This document shows, piece after piece, positions 6,452 to 10,302 of a DNA stretch of 10,302 nucleotides; the first letter of the stretch is position 1, and each line of letters opens with the position of its first letter. Source of the stretch: Nitrosomonadales bacterium (GTDB lineage Bacteria > Pseudomonadota > Gammaproteobacteria > Burkholderiales > Gallionellaceae); assembly GCA_016218465.1 (NCBI GenBank), contig JACREA010000028.1, positions 1-10,302 on the forward strand. The letters run 5' to 3'. Position numbers and translations under genes: made by a program. The notes under the pieces are model-generated. The model saw nothing but the letters and a program-made list of their open reading frames with translations, was not told the DNA's origin and did not search any database.

Positions 6452-7975
6452 TTATCCTGCCAGTGGACGCGGTCGTGAGATTGCAAAGCCCTGTGCAAAA
6501 TCAATGCCGATTTCTTTTAGCGTTTTGATGGTTTCTTCGCTCTCCACCAGCTCCGCGATAGTTTTCACGCCGATCTTTTTTGCCACCCGGTTTATCGCCG
6601 TTATCCTGGCGAGAGCCACAGGGTCGCGAAGAATATCGAAAATAATGCTGCCGTCAATTTTAAAAAACTCTACCCGGAAGCCACGGATCAGGTCGAATAA
6701 AATCTTGTCGCGTCCGAAGCCGCTGATCGCAAGACGGCAACCGTGATGTTCAATCTGCCGCGCAAATTCGGCAACAACAGGGGCTCTCAAGGCGAGTTCC
6801 GAGTTCGGAATTTCGAAACAAAGGACTGCACCGGGCAAGCCGTGCTCCTGTAGAGTCAATTGCAGGAATTCCGGGAAGCCGGGGTCGCCAATTGTCGCGC
6901 CCGACACGTTGATAAAATACATCGAGCTGTTCCGTTTTTCATCCTTCGAATATTGACGGGAAGCCCATTCCGTAACGTGTTGCACAACCCACCGGTCCAG
7001 GTTCGGCATCAGGCCATATTTATCGGCAAGCGGAAAAAATGCACCCGGCGGAATCAATTTTTCCTCTTCTTCAATTAACCGGACCAGAATTTCATAGTGC
7101 TCTGCTTCACCGGCATCAACTGTAATGGGAGTAATCAGTTGGCAGAACAAACGAAACGCGCCATTCTCGATTGCAGCCTTGATCCGGCTTATATTCTTCT
7201 CTCCGATAACCTGTTCGGTGACCAAGTTGACATACATATCCTGGCTGGCCTTCCCATCATGAGCGGAGACATGCATATCGGCGCCGCTGGCGGCATGGGC
7301 TACCCCTTTGGGCTCGGGCTGGGCTGGCACATGCACATCGCCGGGTGCGGTGATGTCATTAATCAACATATGGAATCCGGCAACCTTGCCATCCTCGCCA
7401 AACTGGGGGATGTGTTCGACGGACAACCGGTAGACCGCGCCATCCGGCATTGTCTGCGTCCGGTCATAATGCACGGGATGCCCGTCCAGAGACTGGCGGA
7501 CTGCGGTCGCAGTTTCCTGGTAGACCTTGGCGCCCAACACTTCGCGCATGTGCCGCCCATTTATCTGTTCTGGACGCAGGCGCAGCCATTTCATGAACGC
7601 CCGGTTGTGATATTGGCACTTCCCCTCGACATCTATGAACGCAACCATGGTCGGCAATGCCTCGTCGATCAAATGCAACCTCGGTTTGCCGGCGGCAATT
7701 GCCGCTTCGGCTCTTTTGCGAAGTTGCGTTTCGCGGTCGAGCTTGTCCTTTACAGACGCCAACTGCGCCGTGCGGCGCATGGTAACCCACTCGGCGCGCG
7801 ACACGCGGGTTGCCTCCGCAAGTATCGCCGCCACAAGAATCCCGGCCAGGAACATAATCCATTGCGGGCCAAGCTCGGTAAAATACATCGTAAAAACGAG
7901 CACCGCAGCGGTGGCAATGACAGCCATGGCAGAAATGAATGGCCGAACGGCACGAATTAAATTGCGGACTTGCAT
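6452..7975 (-). CDS. Membrane PAS-EAL protein with degenerate EAL site
   Basis: The 507-residue product has two N-terminal membrane segments (about 13-33 and 37-53), a short coiled coil (about 68-95), a PAS domain (about 101-208, ending INDITA), a linker (about 210-250) and an EAL-like domain (about 255-505). Of the EAL residues it keeps E295 (as EIL), N356, E388, K439, E475 and Q495. The metal-binding Asp pair of DDFGTG is replaced by S418-G419 in ISGFGRDK, and the loop-6 motif is lost. From family knowledge this should abolish or greatly lower phosphodiesterase activity, suggesting a c-di-GMP receptor or protein scaffold. No GGDEF domain sits between PAS and EAL, where many relatives have one. 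The start ATG has AGGAAGG closely upstream. It is likely an inner-membrane sensor; the signal is unknown. Confidence 0.9.
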   Translation of the reverse strand: MQVRNLIRAVRPFISAMAVIATAAVLVFTMYFTELGPQWIMFLAGILVAAILAEATRVSRAEWVTMRRTAQLASVKDKLDRETQLRKRAEAAIAAGKPRLHLIDEALPTMVAFIDVEGKCQYHNRAFMKWLRLRPEQINGRHMREVLGAKVYQETATAVRQSLDGHPVHYDRTQTMPDGAVYRLSVEHIPQFGEDGKVAGFHMLINDITAPGDVHVPAQPEPKGVAHAASGADMHVSAHDGKASQDMYVNLVTEQVIGEKNISRIKAAIENGAFRLFCQLITPITVDAGEAEHYEILVRLIEEEEKLIPPGAFFPLADKYGLMPNLDRWVVQHVTEWASRQYSKDEKRNSSMYFINVSGATIGDPGFPEFLQLTLQEHGLPGAVLCFEIPNSELALRAPVVAEFARQIEHHGCRLAISGFGRDKILFDLIRGFRVEFFKIDGSIIFDILRDPVALARITAINRVAKKIGVKTIAELVESEETIKTLKEIGIDFAQGFAISRPRPLAG

Positions 7976-8003
7976 TTCCTTCCTCTCTATCCAGCGTATT
8001 GCC

Positions 8004-8141
8004 CTACGCGCAACGAGCCATAGGCCGGGTTAGCATAGCGTAATCCGGCACCCGCCGCATCCACTTCATGTCCGGAATGCGCAGGCCGATGCGCCGCGCG
8101 GCTAATTGCGCCAACTCATCAAGCAGCGCTGTGTCGTTCAT
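8004..8141 (-). pseudogene. Short ORF resembling a truncated CheR N terminus
   Basis: A 45-codon ORF reads minus-strand from the ATG at 8141 (MNDTALLDELAQLAARRIGL...) to a TAG at 8004. Its first ~30 residues resemble the N terminus of CheR-type protein methyltransferases (an LxxLAxLxARRxGL pattern followed by a Lys/Trp segment), from memory of the family only. After about residue 30 the frame runs into a palindromic repeat (8021-8053), so the coding part looks cut off by it. No good ribosome binding site precedes it. It ends 28 bases before the PAS-EAL start and may be a gene remnant rather than a functional leader peptide. Confidence 0.3.
8021..8053. repeat. Palindromic intergenic repeat (GGATTACGC type)
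   Basis: CCGGGTTAGC (8025-8034) faces GCGTAATCCGG (8038-8048), an imperfect hairpin. I recognise the pattern 'ggttagc ... gcgtaatcc' as a common dispersed palindrome in proteobacteria. It lies in the leader region of the PAS-EAL gene. Confidence 0.55.
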
Positions 8142-8174
8142 GGTAGTTGGCGGAGATTATATGTTTTCAATGTG

Positions 8175-8232
8175 CCCCACCCCAATCTTCCCCCTCCCCA
8201 TCCCTCCCCCGCGCTGCGCGCAAGGGAGGGGG
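8175..8232. repeat. C-rich palindromic repeat, first copy
   Basis: CCCCACCCCAATC is followed by CCCATCCC and then a hairpin-prone segment (CCCTCCC at 8202-8208, GGGAGGG at 8224-8230). It has the same element order as the inverted copy at 8326-8385. Confidence 0.6.
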
Positions 8233-8267
8233 CTAATTCTGTTTTGCGATAGAAGCGGGATTAATGT

Positions 8268-8285
8268 GGGTGCGTTTACGCACCC
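8268..8285. repeat. Perfect hairpin between the two C-rich repeats
   Basis: GGGTGCG, loop TTTA, CGCACCC: a perfect 7-bp stem. No T-run follows on either strand, so a terminator role is doubtful. It resembles a common GGGTGCG...CGCACCC dispersed palindrome. Confidence 0.5.
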
Positions 8286-8325
8286 TGCAAGATTATTGTT
8301 GTTTGAAACGAAAATTGGAATAACT

Positions 8326-8385
8326 CCTTCCCCCGCTTGCGGGGGAAGGTTGGGATGGGGGCTGGCAAGAGTTGGAATGGGGGTG
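8326..8385. repeat. C-rich palindromic repeat, second copy (inverted), possible transcript end of the HD-GYP gene
   Basis: CCTTCCCCCGC and GCGGGGGAAGG (8326-8349) are perfect 11-bp arms separated by TT. They are followed by GGGATGGGGG and GGAATGGGGG, the reverse of the copy at 8175-8232. It is 38 bases past the HD-GYP stop (8423). The strong stem could block RNA decay or aid termination, though no U-tract follows directly. Confidence 0.65.
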
Positions 8386-8422
8386 CTCGATACAATGGAT
8401 TTGTGATAAACCGGCAGTAGAG

Positions 8423-10003
8423 TTACTTGGTGAAAACAAATCCCTTCTCCCTGACAACGCGCAGACAGGCGTCCACCGCCACGGGGTCGAGCTGGGCGCC
8501 GCGCACCCGTGTTATTTCGCCAAGCGCCGCATCCATGCCAAAACCGGGGCGGTAAGGGCGGTTGGACGACATCGCCTCCACCACGTCGGCCACCGCCAGA
8601 ATGCGCGCCTCCAGCACGATCTGTTCGCCCTTGAGTCCCTGCGGATAGCCGGAGCCGTCCAGGCGTTCGTGGTGCTGGTACACCATGTCGGCCACCGGCC
8701 ACGGAAAGGCAATCTCCTTCACGATCTGGTAGCCGGCTTCGGCATGGGTCTTGATCAGGCCGAACTCGATGCCGGTGAGGCGTCCAGGCTTGCCCAGGAT
8801 TTCCGCCGGCACCGAGATTTTGCCGAGGTCGTGGATCAGCCCGCCGAAATGGATGCCTTCGATCACCTCGCGGGCAAGCCCCATCTCCTCTCCGATGGCC
8901 GCCGCCAGCTGCGCCACGCGGCGCTGGTGGCCGGCAGTGTAAGGATCGCGCTGTTCCAGCGTGGCGGCAATGGCGCCGATGGCGCCCTCCAGCGAGTCCT
9001 TGAGAAGGATACCAGCTTCCAGCTTCTTCTGTTCAGCCTGCTTGCGCCCGGTCACGTCGTCATAGACCGCGACGATCTCGCCCGAATCAAGCCGGTAAAT
9101 GTAGTTCTCGCGCCAGCCTGAAATGCGCTCGTCCTGGTAGAAAGCGAGGGGAAAATGCTCCGCCTCGCCGCTGCGGCACACGCGCCGGAGCACTTCCAGC
9201 AGGCCGAAGGCGCGCACGCCGGGGAAGGCACCCTCTATGCTCCGGTCTAATACTTCCTCGCGCTTCACGCGCTCGATGCGCTCCAGCGCGCGGTTGACCG
9301 ACTTGAAGGTAAATACTTCGCATGCCGCGTCGGGCTGATAGACCGCCACGGCGCTGCTCATGTTCTCGAACAGGTGATGGAAGCGTTCCTCGCTCGTGTG
9401 CAGTATATCTGCGGCCCGCTTGCGCTCGGTGATGTCGTGGATGATCCCGATGGCATGCCAGCGGCCTTTCAGCTTGACCGCCGAAATGGAGAGCTCGATG
9501 GGGAATTCGCTGCCGTCCTTGCGCAGCGCCGCAATCTCGGTGACCTTGCCGATCACCGGGCCTTTCCCGGTCTCCTGAAAATGGGCGAAGCCGCGTTCCG
9601 CATCATCGCGGTAACGGTGCGGCGGGAGCAACTGGTGCATCAGTTGCCCCACCGCCTCCTCTTCGCTGTACCCGAACATCCTTTGCGCGGCGAGATTCCA
9701 GTCGGTAATCCGGCCTTCTCCGCCAACGATGACGATCGCATTCGGCGCGGTGGCGAGGGTTTGCCGGAAGCGCTGTTCGCTCTCGTGTATTTTCCGGAAC
9801 ACCAGGAAATAGAGTGCGGGGGAAATGGTTACGGTAAGCGTGATGGCATCTATGACATTCCAGGCCGTATCCGAAAGCTTAAACCGCACCTCAAGGAACC
9901 CATGGAGTAATGTCATGAACAGCAGCTCAACTATCAGCGCAACCATGCCCACCACGATCACCACCCCCAGAGGGGTGTTCAAAAACGCCAACAACTTTTT
10001 CAT
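8423..10003 (-). CDS. Membrane PAS-PAS-HD-GYP cyclic-di-GMP phosphodiesterase
   Basis: I prefer the ATG at 10003 (526 residues) to that at 10018: GGGGAG lies 6 bases before it and the product then begins MKKLLAFLNT, leading into the first membrane segment. Segments are seen at about 13-35 and 47-70, then PAS 1 (about 75-195, ending HDITERKR), PAS 2 (about 200-320, DDVTGRK) and a complete HD-GYP domain (about 335-526). The catalytic signature is present: H359, the HD pair H391-D392 with K395 (GLIHDLGK), H420, HH at 444-445 and the GYP motif DGSGYP (449-454). HD-GYP enzymes hydrolyse c-di-GMP, usually to GMP. This one is probably an inner-membrane sensor-effector. The short ORF upstream ends in TGA overlapping this ATG, so coupled translation is possible. 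The family call is firm. Confidence 0.94.
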   Translation of the reverse strand: MKKLLAFLNTPLGVVIVVGMVALIVELLFMTLLHGFLEVRFKLSDTAWNVIDAITLTVTISPALYFLVFRKIHESEQRFRQTLATAPNAIVIVGGEGRITDWNLAAQRMFGYSEEEAVGQLMHQLLPPHRYRDDAERGFAHFQETGKGPVIGKVTEIAALRKDGSEFPIELSISAVKLKGRWHAIGIIHDITERKRAADILHTSEERFHHLFENMSSAVAVYQPDAACEVFTFKSVNRALERIERVKREEVLDRSIEGAFPGVRAFGLLEVLRRVCRSGEAEHFPLAFYQDERISGWRENYIYRLDSGEIVAVYDDVTGRKQAEQKKLEAGILLKDSLEGAIGAIAATLEQRDPYTAGHQRRVAQLAAAIGEEMGLAREVIEGIHFGGLIHDLGKISVPAEILGKPGRLTGIEFGLIKTHAEAGYQIVKEIAFPWPVADMVYQHHERLDGSGYPQGLKGEQIVLEARILAVADVVEAMSSNRPYRPGFGMDAALGEITRVRGAQLDPVAVDACLRVVREKGFVFTK

Positions 10004-10221
10004 ATCGCGCTCCCCCATTTCAGTCGTTCACCGGTGGAGGGAATCAGATATGCAAACCATGTCCAGAGCTTCGCCGGAGGGCATGTCCTGGGTGCAACCG
10101 GAGGGGATGCTAAAAGGCTGCAGCAAGGCGCGCACACGGCGTTTGCGGGGGGGGGGGGGGGGATGCAAACAAAAGCCCTTCCGGGAAGGTTGTAGTGGGT
10201 TGCAAGGTGGTTCTGGTTCAT
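10000..10221 (-). CDS. Short unrecognised ORF with a C16/G16 tract, overlapping the HD-GYP start
   Basis: An ATG at 10221 is preceded by a strong ribosome binding site (GGGAGGAAATC), better than that of most genes here, so translation starts are plausible. The product reads MNQNHLATHYNLPGRAFVCI, then five prolines from the homopolymer, then a Cys/Pro-rich tail to TGA at 10000-10002. That stop overlaps the HD-GYP ATG (ATGA). With one base more in the tract, the tail would instead read RKRRVRALLQPFSIPSG... and stop at 10028. With one base fewer it would stop at 10110. I do not recognise any of these products. It may be a real small gene, a remnant, or a leader controlling HD-GYP translation. 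Confidence 0.3.
   Translation of the reverse strand: MNQNHLATHYNLPGRAFVCIPPPPPANAVCAPCCSLLASPPVAPRTCPPAKLWTWFAYLIPSTGERLKWGSAI
10147..10162. repeat. Homopolymer of 16 G flanked by GTTTGC/GCAAAC
   Basis: Sixteen consecutive G on the plus strand lie between GTTTGC (10141-10146) and its inverse GCAAAC (10165-10170). Such tracts slip during replication and can also form G-quadruplexes. The exact length may be unreliable in sequence data. Confidence 0.85.
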
Positions 10222-10243
10222 GATTTCCTCCCGCTGTTTACTG

Positions 10244-10271
10244 CATTCCGCATTCATCATTCCGCATTCCG
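10244..10271. repeat. Tandem 7-bp repeat, four units
   Basis: CATTCCG at 10244, variant CATTCAT at 10251, then CATTCCG at 10258 and 10265. The array spans the stop codon (10257-10259) of the upstream HD-GYP gene. Seven is not a multiple of three, so gain or loss of a unit would change that protein's C terminus. Confidence 0.7.
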
Positions 10272-10302
10272 CTTGGCGACGCGCAAACATGCATCCACCA
10301 CG
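10257..10302 (-). CDS. C-terminal end of a second HD-GYP domain protein (partial)
   Basis: The minus frame entering at the right edge reads VVDACLRVAKRNAE and then TGA. It closely matches the C-terminal helix of the complete HD-GYP gene (AVDACLRVVREKG), and the DNA is similar too (compare with about 8452-8483). The rest of the gene lies outside the window. It would be a same-strand paralogue directly upstream of the complete HD-GYP gene, with 35 bases between its stop and the next ATG. Only 14 residues are visible, so domain order and activity are unknown. Confidence 0.65.
   Translation of the reverse strand, partial: VVDACLRVAKRNAE

Noticed and set aside
7097..7960. 287-codon open frame on the plus strand
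   Set aside because: Antisense shadow of the PAS-EAL gene, which has membrane segments, PAS and EAL motifs in the other strand.
8175..8385. CRISPR-like array
   Set aside because: The repeats are inverted, unequal and only two in number, with no regular spacers.
8157..8702. 181-codon minus-strand frame running past the HD-GYP stop
   Set aside because: Part is out of frame with the HD-GYP gene and the rest translates the C-rich repeats (PHPNLPPQAGEG), a usual repeat artefact.
8372..9121. 249-codon open frame on the plus strand
   Set aside because: Antisense to the HD-GYP domain, whose catalytic motifs are on the minus strand.

Overview
The window looks like a piece of a GC-moderate, Gram-negative proteobacterial chromosome. 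Codon use, the YgfZ and Sel1-lipoprotein types and the dispersed palindromic repeats suggest a betaproteobacterium, perhaps Gallionella/Nitrosomonadales-like; this placement is inference. The dominant theme is two-component signalling and cyclic-di-GMP turnover. I see no GGDEF (synthesis) domain. The output domains are one intact EAL, one degenerate EAL, one complete HD-GYP and the tail of a second HD-GYP.

Layout. Positions 1-3228 (+) hold a large hybrid histidine kinase (PAS, HisKA, HATPase, pseudo-receiver, receiver, PAS, HPt). Its first ~105 bases do not belong to it: they are AT-rich and encode a MiaB/MtaB-type radical-SAM motif, joined in frame to a beheaded PAS domain. The kinase overlaps by ATGA with a RocR-like REC-EAL response regulator (3225-4445, +). 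After ~106 bp comes ygfZ (4552-5616, +), an Fe-S cluster maintenance protein. Converging on it is a small Sel1-repeat lipoprotein (5744-6199, -) with a perfect CRP-type palindrome at the right distance for a class II promoter. Next come a membrane PAS-EAL protein that has lost the Asp pair of its EAL site (6452-7975, -) and a gene-poor stretch (7976-8422) packed with palindromic repeats and a CheR-like gene remnant. A membrane PAS-PAS-HD-GYP phosphodiesterase (8423-10003, -) follows. Upstream of it lie a short ORF carrying a 16-G homopolymer and, at the right edge, the last 14 residues of a second HD-GYP protein (10257-10302, -).

The kinase and REC-EAL pair probably form a phosphorelay controlling c-di-GMP hydrolysis. 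The PAS-EAL protein is more likely a c-di-GMP sensor or scaffold than an enzyme. The HD-GYP genes look like a tandem paralogous pair.

The least ordinary structure is in the repeats. One palindromic family has entered two protein genes in frame (kinase ATPase domain and ygfZ) and recurs between genes. One copy pair shows paired changes consistent with a conserved hairpin. The poly-G tract ahead of the HD-GYP gene could be a slippage switch, because its length decides whether the upstream ORF ends exactly on the HD-GYP start codon.
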